9,150 nt of DNA. Origin: Verrucomicrobiota bacterium. GTDB lineage: Bacteria > Verrucomicrobiota > Verrucomicrobiia > Methylacidiphilales > Verrucolacustridaceae. Below, piece after piece: positions 1 to 6,110 of the stretch. A model generated the notes under the pieces. The model worked only from the letters and a program-made list of their open reading frames with translations. It searched no databases and was not told the DNA's origin. Made by a program: the position numbers and the translations under genes. The DNA lies in contig RGGS01000032.1 of NCBI GenBank assembly GCA_010024525.1, positions 1 through 9,150 of the forward strand, in the 5' to 3' direction. The first letter of the stretch is position 1. Every line of letters begins with the position of its first letter.

Positions 1-639
1 GGCGACGGACTTCGTTATCCGTAAGGCGCGGATCTTTTAGGTAGATGTAGTAGTCGTCCTGACGTTCGAACAGGTCGCCGGTGGCGTCACGGGTTTCGCT
101 CACGACCATCGTGCTGGTGAAACGGATATGAAAGTAGCCGCGGATGAGTTCGTCATACTTGGCTGGTAGGAGAGTGAAGGCGAGCGGCACTTGGGTTTTC
201 GTAGGCAGCACTTCCCGGATGGTCTCCGCGCTGGCAGAGCCGTCCTCCAGTGGAATCGGCTCCCAGCGCCCGTCAGCCTGATAGAAGGCTCTCAAAGATG
301 GTCCGAGAACAAAGAAGGTTCGGGTGGGATCGTAGTTTTGAAGAAAGAGATCAGTCTCCACCTGTCCCTGGCCGTTGGCCTTCACGGATTCGATATCAGC
401 CCGCAAGTGGCGAAAGGCAATCTCCTCGGCCATACGCTTCTTTTCTTCGCGGGCCCATAGTTGGCGTCCCTGGGTCCAGGCGACCATGCGGTCGAACCCA
501 AAGATGAGCGAGATTCCCAGCACCAGTGTGGCCAAGAAAAAGGAGAGAGGGCCCCGCCAATCACTTTCCGGCGCGGCGGTGGGCGCGGAGGGGGCAAGGC
601 CGGTTGGGACGGCCTCAAAGACCGGATCTAAAACGACAT
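1..639 (-). CDS. membrane-anchored extracytoplasmic protein, last visible gene of the operon (partial, 5' end unresolved)
   Basis: I do not recognise the family. The minus frame is open from base 676 to the window edge and encodes a Pro/Ala-rich N-terminal stretch (APSAPTAAPESDW), one hydrophobic segment at bases 494-544 (SFFLATLVLGISLIFGF), a charged helix (REEKKRMAEEIAFRHLRADI), then a beta-rich domain. This reads as a single-pass protein with its bulk outside the cytoplasm. It continues beyond base 1. It directly follows the ABC ATPase, so it is probably the third, accessory part of that transporter. There is no ATG, GTG or TTG in frame before a TTG at 535, which would cut into the membrane segment. 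Adding one T to the T-run at 630-633 would turn the ATG at 639 into a natural start (MSFLDPVFEAVPT), or fuse this protein to the ATPase. The 639 boundary follows that reading. The coding frame is well supported; the start and function are not. Confidence 0.7.
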
Positions 640-1287
640 CTGCAAAACACGGTCGGCCAAAGAAGCGAGGTTGTCGCTATGGGTGACGGCAAGGATGGCG
701 ATCCTCCGTTCGTCCCGAAACTCGCGAAGGAGGTTTAGGATTTCCTCCTCGGCCCGGGGGTCGAGGTTGCTGGTGGGCTCGTCGAGGAGCAGAAGAGCAG
801 GGCTGTGTTGGAGAGCCCGGGCGAGGGCGACCCGGCGTTGCTGACCACCGGATAGCTCCTGGGGGAAGGCGTCCCAACGGCCGTCCATACCCAGACGGGA
901 GAGCCAATGACGAGCGCGATCGTAAGATTGGCCGTGACTGTCTCCGGCGAGGATTCCCGGCAGGGCGGCGTTATCGAGGGCGGTGAGGCCGGGCAGAAGG
1001 GAGTTGGTCTGGAGAAGAAAACCGATTCTTTTGGCGCGGAGGCGGGAAAGTTCCCGGCGGGAAAGTTTCAGCAGGTCTGTACCCTCAAGTTCGAGCGAAC
1101 CATCGTTTGGCCGGGCGAGAGCGCCGAGCAGAGCCATGAGGGTGGATTTGCCGGAACCGGACCGGCCACAGACGGCGACAAATTCAGTGCGGCCGATTTC
1201 AAGCGAGACACCGTCCACAGCCGTGACGGAGCCACGACGTGCGGGGTAGACGCGGGAGAGGTTGTGGGCGCGGAGAATGACACTCAC
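628..1287 (-). CDS. ABC transporter ATPase, LolD/MacB type
   Basis: This is the cytoplasmic ATP-hydrolysing subunit of an FtsX-type ABC module. With the GTG start it has 219 residues, about the usual size for this class. All core motifs are present: Walker A GRSGSGKST (about 41-49), Q-loop LLQTNSLLPG (Q93), signature LSGGQQ (145-150), Walker B LLLLDEP with the catalytic Glu (about 165-171), D-loop SNLD, and H-loop His203 (AVTHSDN). I chose GTG at 1287 because it overlaps the permease stop as GTGA, typical of translational coupling, and puts the first beta strand (ILRAHNLSRVYP) right at the N-terminus. An upstream TTG at 1338 would add 17 residues and overlap the permease by 55 nt. The end is abrupt (DRVLQMSF), since relatives usually carry a few more residues such as a DG turn. 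This ties in with the frame problem at 630. The substrate is unknown. Confidence 0.93.
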   Translation of the reverse strand: MSVILRAHNLSRVYPARRGSVTAVDGVSLEIGRTEFVAVCGRSGSGKSTLMALLGALARPNDGSLELEGTDLLKLSRRELSRLRAKRIGFLLQTNSLLPGLTALDNAALPGILAGDSHGQSYDRARHWLSRLGMDGRWDAFPQELSGGQQRRVALARALQHSPALLLLDEPTSNLDPRAEEEILNLLREFRDERRIAILAVTHSDNLASLADRVLQMSF

Positions 1288-2477
1288 TCGCGGCCGTCCC
1301 TGATGAGTTGGTAGAGCTCGCGTCCGGCCAGACGCCAAGCGGGGAGCAGGGCACCCAACCCGGCGACGAGTGAGCAGAGAAGTAGGCTGAATCCGGCAGG
1401 GAGAAGGAGGGAGGCGAGCGGAGGAAGGGAGAAGTCGATCCCCCGGGAGATGAGGAGGTAACCAAAGGAGCGAGCAAAGAGAGCGAGTCCGGCAGCGCCA
1501 AGCAGGATTCCAAAAAATGCGCCGAGGACGGCGCAGAGGGCGGCCTCGGCTGCCAGCCAGAGAGAGAGTCCGGTGCGGGAAAGGCCCATGGCAAGGAGGA
1601 GGCCAAGCTCCGAGCGACGCTCCATGATCACCCCGGCATAGATGCCGAGGGTGAGGAGGCCCGCCATCGCGAGACCGGTGAGGGTAGCGATGATGGAACC
1701 GGCGAGGATGGTGCGGATGGCTTGGCGGACTTGGATGCCAAGGCCGGATCCGGAGGCGACCTGAATGGAGGGTTGGGAAGCGAGAGCAAAGCGGATGGCC
1801 CCGGCTTGGGCGCCCGGGCGCAGACGGATGAGTAGGACGGTGGGAGCCGCAGGACCGGAAAGAATGGATTCGCCGGCGATCTGGCGGGTAAAAGTTTCAA
1901 AGGAGCCGAAGATCGAGCGCTCCATGGGACCGACGCCGGAGAGGTCGAGTTTGCCCCAAACGACGAGCGAGTGGCCGCGGAAAGAAATAGCGGAGCCGAC
2001 GCTTTCGGGTCGACGTGCTCCCACGATGACATCGCCAGTGCGAAAGGGGCGGTCAAGGTGTTCGCGGACCCAAGGCAGGACGGTGATGTCGTGGGCCGGA
2101 TCGAAAGCAACCAGTTCCGTCTCCCCATGGCCCTCGTCCGAGGCAAGGTGGATGGAGCGTTGGGGGCAGATGCGCTCGATGCCTGGAAGGGTACGCAGGA
2201 GGGTGACGATGGCGGGATCGAGGGATGAAGCGCCGGGTTCGCCCGCGAGCAGGGCGGCGGTGAGGTGATGGGTGACGGAGCGGGGCAGAATAATTAGGTC
2301 GGCCCCCAGGCGGCTAAGGGAGTTCTCCAATCCTTGCTGGATGGTCTGGCGAAAGACAAGGGAGAGGAAGATGGAGGCGGCACCGACGGCGATGGCGGAG
2401 GAAAGAAGGAAAAAACGGCCAGGGCTGCGGCGGACCTCCTGAAGAAGCAATCGCAGTCCAAGCGGGAAGAGGATCAA
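1284..2477 (-). CDS. ABC transporter permease, FtsX/MacB-like
   Basis: This 397-residue membrane subunit partners the ATPase encoded next to it. The layout is that of the FtsX/MacB superfamily: TM1 at about 20-42 (FFLLSSAIAVGAASIFLSLVF), a large extracytoplasmic domain at about 43-255, then three membrane segments at about 257-285, 308-335 and 352-380. After TM2 comes IMERRSELGLLLAMGLSR, the typical cytoplasmic coupling motif that touches the ATPase. Such permeases often work by moving their periplasmic domain to drive partner proteins rather than by carrying a solute through the membrane. The start is TTG at 2477, with no good Shine-Dalgarno sequence, 17 nt after the stop of the copper-propeller gene. 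No other start lies upstream in frame. Position between a copper enzyme and an accessory membrane protein suggests a role in maturing or serving that enzyme. That role is inference; the fold assignment is strong. Confidence 0.9.
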   Translation of the reverse strand: MILFPLGLRLLLQEVRRSPGRFFLLSSAIAVGAASIFLSLVFRQTIQQGLENSLSRLGADLIILPRSVTHHLTAALLAGEPGASSLDPAIVTLLRTLPGIERICPQRSIHLASDEGHGETELVAFDPAHDITVLPWVREHLDRPFRTGDVIVGARRPESVGSAISFRGHSLVVWGKLDLSGVGPMERSIFGSFETFTRQIAGESILSGPAAPTVLLIRLRPGAQAGAIRFALASQPSIQVASGSGLGIQVRQAIRTILAGSIIATLTGLAMAGLLTLGIYAGVIMERRSELGLLLAMGLSRTGLSLWLAAEAALCAVLGAFFGILLGAAGLALFARSFGYLLISRGIDFSLPPLASLLLPAGFSLLLCSLVAGLGALLPAWRLAGRELYQLIRDGRE

Positions 2478-2494
2478 GCGGGGACAGAGATGGG

Positions 2495-4090
2495 CTAAAC
2501 GGTGCAGCTACGGCTGAACTTCATCTCCTCAACCTTGGAGGGAACGATGACGCAGTCGTGATGGCCACCGAAGTTGGGCATGTAACCGACCTGCTCGAGG
2601 GTGTCCTGGCGGAAGACAAAGGCACCCGACTCCATCCGCTGAAAACCGGAAAAGATGATAAGGGCGTATTTGCCGTCGTAGGTGGTGGCAGTGGTCTGGG
2701 TGTCAACGCCGACGTTACGGAACTTCTTGACGACCCTCCAGTCCTTGGTGGAGACGACGTAGACATCGGACTTCATTGGTTTTGGGCGGAGGACGGTGAA
2801 GAAGCACTTGGAACCGTCGATGGAGAAGTTGACGTGGAAGGGGGAGGGGTATTCCCCAACCCACTCCTTGTCCTTCACAAAGGTGACTCGCTTCCAGGTA
2901 CGGGGATCCTCGGAAGCGGTGTCAAACACGGCCACGTTGTTGGCGCGCAGGTTGTTCATCATGACGAGGTGGTTGCCGGAGGGATTGAAGCCGGTCTCGT
3001 GGATGGGATTCCCGATCGAGGGAAGGGTGACTTCCCAGGTGTCCGGGTTTCCGGAGACCTTTTTGATCGGCCAGTTGTCGGCGAGGCCTTCGTTGGCCAT
3101 CAGATAGCAGACCGGTTCCATGGTGGTGCGGTCGATGACAAAGCCGCCACCGCACATGCGAAGACCGGCGATGGAGTAGCGGTTACGTGGATCGTGAAGG
3201 CAGAAGTCGAGTCCGGTGAGGGTGTGGGGGCTATCCCCGGGAGTCTGACCACGCTCAACGAGGAGTTCCGCCATCGGGGCCATCTCGTAGTTGATCTTGT
3301 TGCCCTTGGTGCCGAAGTAGTCGTATTTGCCGTCCTTGCCCGGGGCGAGGCGGGTGAGGCGGATGGTGCCGCCCTTGGTCCAGGTATCGGCGAGGGTTTT
3401 GGAGTTCGGGACCCAGTCACCACGGAAAGCGGTGAGAACCTTGGTTTTGTCCTGGCCGCGGGCGCGGGAGAAGAAGGCGGCAACGTCTTTCTGACCGTCG
3501 GCGCAGGCAAAGCCGTTACCGTCCGGGAAGGGAACGGTGTGGACGCCGAGGCCGATGCCGGTGGTTTCGGCGATATTTTCGAGGAGTTCCATTTGCCCGC
3601 TTTTGCCGTCGTAACCTACCCGATAGATATTATTCCCCATGCCGTGCTCCCCGAGCATCCCATTTTCCTTGATGCGGGTCTTCAAGCCGTACATGAGGAC
3701 GTTGTCCCCGCCCTGAGTGGAGTTGATGAATTCGAATCCCTTGTAGGGGTCGCCGCTATCGGCGTAAAAAGCCGCCAAGTGGTGGGAAATGGGGCACGAA
3801 TCGCCGTAATTCCAGTAGGAGATCCACGAAAGCGTTTTCTGGGTGCCGAGGTCGACCGCGTGGGTGCCGCCCCCCAGTTTTTGTGGGGTGAGGTAGATAT
3901 ATTTACCGAGCGATTCGCGAATACCCTGATAAACCGCATCCTCAACCTGGATACCGTCCACCATCTTGGCGGCTTGGGCCGTCCCGGGAAGGTAGCGGGT
4001 GATTCCGGCGCCCGTCAGTCCGGCCAGTCCGGCAAAGCCGTAGTAAAAGAATCGGCGACGGGAGATTTTATTTTGGTGTGGGTCTTGCAT
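2495..4090 (-). CDS. tcdh: thiocyanate dehydrogenase (TcDH) family copper beta-propeller, Tat-exported
   Basis: TcDH oxidises thiocyanate with water to cyanate and sulfur in the periplasm using a three-copper centre in a seven-bladed propeller; the fold is related to the NosZ propeller. This protein has 531 residues and begins with a twin-arginine signal (SRRRFFYYGFAG, cleavage probably near residue 40). From memory of the Thioalkalivibrio enzyme I recognise near-identical blocks in the same order: YGDSCPISHHL (His103/104), FINSTQGG, GLGVH (His184), GTKGNKI, HETGF (His364), MMNNLRANN, YPSPFH (His419), FSGFQR and GGHHDC (His510/511). Lys71 stands 32 residues before His103, matching the spacing I recall for the catalytic Lys. 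Glu269 (KINYEMAPM) is also kept. There is no CuA domain, which argues against NosZ. It starts at ATG 4090, 66 nt after the cyclase gene. Substrate specificity is inferred; related oxidases on other small anions are possible. Confidence 0.88.
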   Translation of the reverse strand: MQDPHQNKISRRRFFYYGFAGLAGLTGAGITRYLPGTAQAAKMVDGIQVEDAVYQGIRESLGKYIYLTPQKLGGGTHAVDLGTQKTLSWISYWNYGDSCPISHHLAAFYADSGDPYKGFEFINSTQGGDNVLMYGLKTRIKENGMLGEHGMGNNIYRVGYDGKSGQMELLENIAETTGIGLGVHTVPFPDGNGFACADGQKDVAAFFSRARGQDKTKVLTAFRGDWVPNSKTLADTWTKGGTIRLTRLAPGKDGKYDYFGTKGNKINYEMAPMAELLVERGQTPGDSPHTLTGLDFCLHDPRNRYSIAGLRMCGGGFVIDRTTMEPVCYLMANEGLADNWPIKKVSGNPDTWEVTLPSIGNPIHETGFNPSGNHLVMMNNLRANNVAVFDTASEDPRTWKRVTFVKDKEWVGEYPSPFHVNFSIDGSKCFFTVLRPKPMKSDVYVVSTKDWRVVKKFRNVGVDTQTTATTYDGKYALIIFSGFQRMESGAFVFRQDTLEQVGYMPNFGGHHDCVIVPSKVEEMKFSRSCTV

Positions 4091-4156
4091 GTAGCTTTAA
4101 ATGCTAAACCTTTTTGAGAGCAGGGCTCAACGTCGTTTTAGAACCAGCAACAATAA

Positions 4157-4975
4157 CTATAGTAATGCCAAAACTCGCGAAGGCCCGCCGGAACTCCCTG
4201 CGATCATCGGGCCGGCAGCGATCAGGGTTGCGCCGGTAGGGGGTAGGGACCCCAACCGAGCCACACACTCCATCCCCCAATGGCCTGACCCGAGCCAGCG
4301 GCAGTGGACGGGAAAATCGGTGGTGGGTCCGTAATCCAAGCTCAGGGTGTCCACGCAGATGCCCTTGATCTGTCTTTCCTTCATCAAGAAATCCGGTGTC
4401 TCCTCATGAAAGCCCGGGAAATGCATCACCCCTTTGGCATCGGCGTTACGGAACATGTCGGAAGCCACGTGCTCTTCCCAGCCGGTGAACATGGCCACGA
4501 TCCCGCCAACAGGAAGGGGTCCGTGCTTCTTTTCCCAAGAGCGGATGTCATCAGGGGTGAGCCGGGCATCGGGATCGGTTTGGACCTTGGCGCGAATATC
4601 GATGACGGCGAGGGGGCCGTAGAGGTCGGTGACGGGAAGCTGATCGGCGGACAATTTTCCCCCGAAATGAAGTGGGGCATCCATGTGGGTGCCAGTGTGT
4701 TCGGCTAGTGTCCAGGTGTAGGCGTGATAACCCTTCGGGCGGGGTCCCATGTTCTTATCGGCAAGGCTGAACTGGGGTTGGCCGGTGAAGGTAGGGAAGT
4801 CAGGCGAAAGCCGGTGCGTCAGATCAACAATTTTGGAAAAGGTGATGGTTTTGGGTTCAGCTGCCCGAACGGGGGTAGGCAAGCAGGCCCCGGCAGTAAC
4901 AGCAGCGGCAGAAGCGAGGAAAGACCGGCGGTTGAAGTGCCGGGTTACAGCTTCCTGGCAAAGGGGAGCACACAT
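4157..4975 (-). CDS. cyclase-family (kynurenine formamidase-like) metal hydrolase, Tat-exported
   Basis: This 272-residue protein belongs to the cyclase family of metal-dependent hydrolases, whose members include arylformamidase and isatin hydrolase and cleave amide bonds. The family metal site is intact: HTGTHMDAPLH at 93-103, giving His93, His97, Asp99 and His103. The C-terminus has the usual LPPTGATLIAAGPMI and SGGPSRVLAL blocks. Most bacterial members are cytoplasmic, but this one has a twin-arginine signal (NRRSFLASAAAVTAGA, residues 15-30) and a likely VRA cleavage site near 38. It is therefore probably periplasmic, like the copper enzyme encoded after it. It is the first gene of the minus operon. 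Start ATG 4975 gives a normal Tat n-region; no clear Shine-Dalgarno precedes it. The substrate is unknown. Action on a product or by-product of the copper enzyme is conceivable but purely inferred. Confidence 0.88.
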   Translation of the reverse strand: MCAPLCQEAVTRHFNRRSFLASAAAVTAGACLPTPVRAAEPKTITFSKIVDLTHRLSPDFPTFTGQPQFSLADKNMGPRPKGYHAYTWTLAEHTGTHMDAPLHFGGKLSADQLPVTDLYGPLAVIDIRAKVQTDPDARLTPDDIRSWEKKHGPLPVGGIVAMFTGWEEHVASDMFRNADAKGVMHFPGFHEETPDFLMKERQIKGICVDTLSLDYGPTTDFPVHCRWLGSGHWGMECVARLGSLPPTGATLIAAGPMIAGSSGGPSRVLALL

Positions 4976-4990
4976 GGAAGTTTGTTTAAA

Positions 4991-5020
4991 TTGAATACGC
5001 CCCTCGAAAATTCAATTGAA
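4991..5020. promoter_or_regulatory. inverted repeats upstream of the cyclase gene (possible operator)
   Basis: TTGAAT (4991-4996) is mirrored by ATTCAA (5010-5015), and a perfect 10-bp palindrome TTCAATTGAA sits at 5011-5020. They lie 16-45 nt upstream of the cyclase start, where a repressor or activator of the minus operon would bind. AT-rich palindromes of this size also arise by chance, so this is only a candidate. Confidence 0.2.
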
Positions 5021-5106
5021 ATAAAGGCTACGGAAATCAGGAAACATCAGCACTTACCACGAGGAAAAAAGTTACAACAAGGTTACACCGAGACTTTCAT
5101 GAAAAT

Positions 5107-5123
5107 GCGGGAATCGAACCCGC
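5107..5123 (-). repeat. tRNA T-arm-like hairpin, possible remnant of a tRNA or tmRNA 3' end
   Basis: On the minus strand the 17 nt form a perfect 5-bp GCGGG/CCCGC stem around TTCGATT, the exact form of a tRNA or tmRNA T-arm with its GTTCGA core. The following bases (ATTTTC) are not a matching acceptor strand, no CCA follows, and I find no 5' acceptor, D-arm or anticodon arm within about 100 nt. It is therefore not an intact tRNA. It may be a remnant left by an element that integrated at a tRNA or ssrA 3' end, or an unrelated hairpin. Confidence 0.35.
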
Positions 5124-5129
5124 CATGTG

Positions 5130-5145
5130 CGCGAAAAGCTTCGCG
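5130..5145. repeat. GC hairpin next to the T-arm-like element
   Basis: CGCGAAAAGCTTCGCG folds into a 6-bp stem (CGCGAA with TTCGCG on the minus strand) with a 4-nt loop. On the plus strand it is followed, after a few bases, by ATTTTT, so it could weakly stop transcription in that direction. It lies 7 nt from the T-arm-like hairpin. No plus-strand gene ends just before it, so a terminator role is unclear. Confidence 0.3.
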
Positions 5146-5264
5146 GTGATTTTTGACCCATGGATGTGCTTTCTAATTTACCCCTTTTTTCTTTTCGGGA
5201 TTCGTTTTCGTCAACTGGATGTAACAAAACTTCCGCCGCTTTTAAAAAAAACTTCAAACTGTTT

Positions 5265-5326
5265 GGCCTTAATTCTTTTTTCACAAAGCCCCTTTTTGAA
5301 AAAACACTTTCGGCTGAATTAAGGTC
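5265..5326. repeat. nested inverted repeat, candidate structured RNA or cis element
   Basis: The left arm 5265-5283 pairs with two right-hand segments: TTTTTTCA (5276-5283) with TGAAAAAA (5297-5304), and the 11 bases 5265-5275 with 5316-5326 (CCTTAATTC against GAATTAAGG plus two flanking pairs, one a wobble). The right arm carries an 11-nt bulge (5305-5315) with a GGCT (AGCC on the minus strand) that could pair with the GCCCC-type loop. This makes about 19 bp in an AT-rich region with no gene. Function is unknown. Confidence 0.35.
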
Positions 5327-5365
5327 TATTTTAGGGCCATTTAATTTAGTTTCTCGGCAGGGATC

Positions 5366-5423
5366 CCGGTCCTTGACCGGTCGGCGGTGCGGTAAAATCT
5401 CGGTCCAACTCCCGGTAAAAATC
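5366..5423. promoter_or_regulatory. inverted and direct repeats upstream of the SRAP gene (possible regulator sites)
   Basis: CCGGTC (5366-5371) and GACCGG (5375-5380) form a 6-bp inverted repeat with a 3-nt gap. Just downstream, CGGTAAAATC (5390-5399) is nearly repeated as CGGTAAAAATC (5413-5423), with start points 23 nt apart, about two helical turns. They lie 69-126 nt upstream of the SRAP start, where a damage-response regulator could act. No LexA box of the known E. coli or Bacillus type was seen. Confidence 0.22.
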
Positions 5424-5491
5424 AGCCCTTGAACACCCCTGCGGAAGGAATTCTCCCTGCAAAAGCATCCTTTGACCTCTATTAAAAAGGG

Positions 5492-6105
5492 ATGTGTAGC
5501 CGATATTCCCGCACCAAGGGGGAGGTGAAGGTTGGTAAGGCCAAAATTGGGGTGAAAGGACCACCCCAAGCGATGATAAGGCCTACAGACAGGGCTTCGG
5601 TGATCCGCAAGGGATCGGGAGGGCTGGAGGTGGCCAATCTTCGCTGGGGGCTGATTCCCTCCTGGGCCAAGGATCCAAAAATTGGTGTTCAGTGCATCAA
5701 TGCCCGGGCAGAAACCATTTCCGAGAAGCCGTCATTCAGGGAAGCTTTCCGGAGAAGGCGTTGTCTGGTCCCTGCAGACGGTTTTTGGGAATGGGAGACG
5801 ATTGGGAAAAAGAAGATGCCGTGGAAATTTACCCGTCCCGATGGAGAAGAGTTTTGCATAGCTGGCCTTTGGGACGCTTGGAATAGTCCAAAGGGTCCTT
5901 TACGATCATCACCACCTCACCCAATGAACTCGTTAGGTCGGTTCATGAACGTATGCCCGTGATTTTATCCCAGGATGAGGGGGAGGTCTGGCTGGAGGAA
6001 GGGAGGCAGGACTTACTGAGGTCGGCCCCGGACGAATATTTGATAAAAACAGCCGTGCCCAATCAAGCGACAGATGGCTGTTTTGATTTTATGGGCAGTG
6101 TGTAA
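5492..6105 (+). pseudogene. SRAP (SOS response-associated peptidase, YedK/HMCES) family gene with a single-base frameshift
   Basis: SRAP proteins bind abasic sites in single-stranded DNA and form a covalent link through Cys2. Restored, the gene encodes about 204 residues, near the usual size. The active-site residues are all visible: Cys2 (MCSRYS), Asn70 in CINARAET, Glu100 in DGFWEW, and His152 in SVHERMPVIL. The first frame is good up to codon GGT at 5894. From TTT at 5899 the family sequence resumes in the -1 frame (FTIITTSPNELV) and runs to TAA at 6103-6105. Adding one T to CCTTTACG at 5897-5904 restores the whole protein. As written, translation would leave the family sequence and stop near 5962. 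The start is fixed by the need for Cys at position 2. Photolyase follows 5 nt later, so the two are likely co-transcribed. It is either a recent pseudogene or a sequence error; the conserved tail argues that decay is young. Confidence 0.88.
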
Positions 6106-6110
6106 ACCGT

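Larger units (their letters stand above)
4976..5491. other. divergent intergenic region between the copper-enzyme operon and the SRAP gene
   Basis: This 516-nt stretch separates the minus operon from the plus DNA-damage cluster, so it should hold both promoters. I see no convincing gene: reading frames here are short, AT-rich and shadowed by structure. It contains an inverted repeat near the cyclase start, a T-arm-like hairpin, a GC hairpin, a nested hairpin and a direct repeat, each listed separately. Base composition turns markedly AT-rich between about 5160 and 5350, unlike the flanking genes. Clear -35/-10 pairs with consensus spacing were not found. A TTGACC at 5374-5379 followed by TAAAAT at 5394-5399 has only a 14-nt spacer. 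Confidence 0.6.

Noticed and set aside
2495..4090. Nitrous oxide reductase (NosZ), suggested by the His-rich propeller and adjacent ABC genes
   Set aside because: There is no C-terminal CuA cupredoxin domain, the length is short for NosZ, and the motif set matches thiocyanate dehydrogenase much better.
2558..4117. 519-aa plus-strand open frame opposite the copper-enzyme gene
   Set aside because: It mirrors the minus gene in the antisense frame, has Gly/Val/Glu-rich shadow composition and no recognisable motifs; the minus strand has clear family motifs.
5020..5200. Complete tRNA or tmRNA on the minus strand
   Set aside because: Only the T-arm is convincing. No acceptor partner, D-arm, anticodon arm, tag frame or CCA was found.
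5072..5569. 165-aa minus-strand open frame across the intergenic region and SRAP start
   Set aside because: It runs antisense through the conserved SRAP N-terminus and through hairpins, and its predicted protein has no family features.
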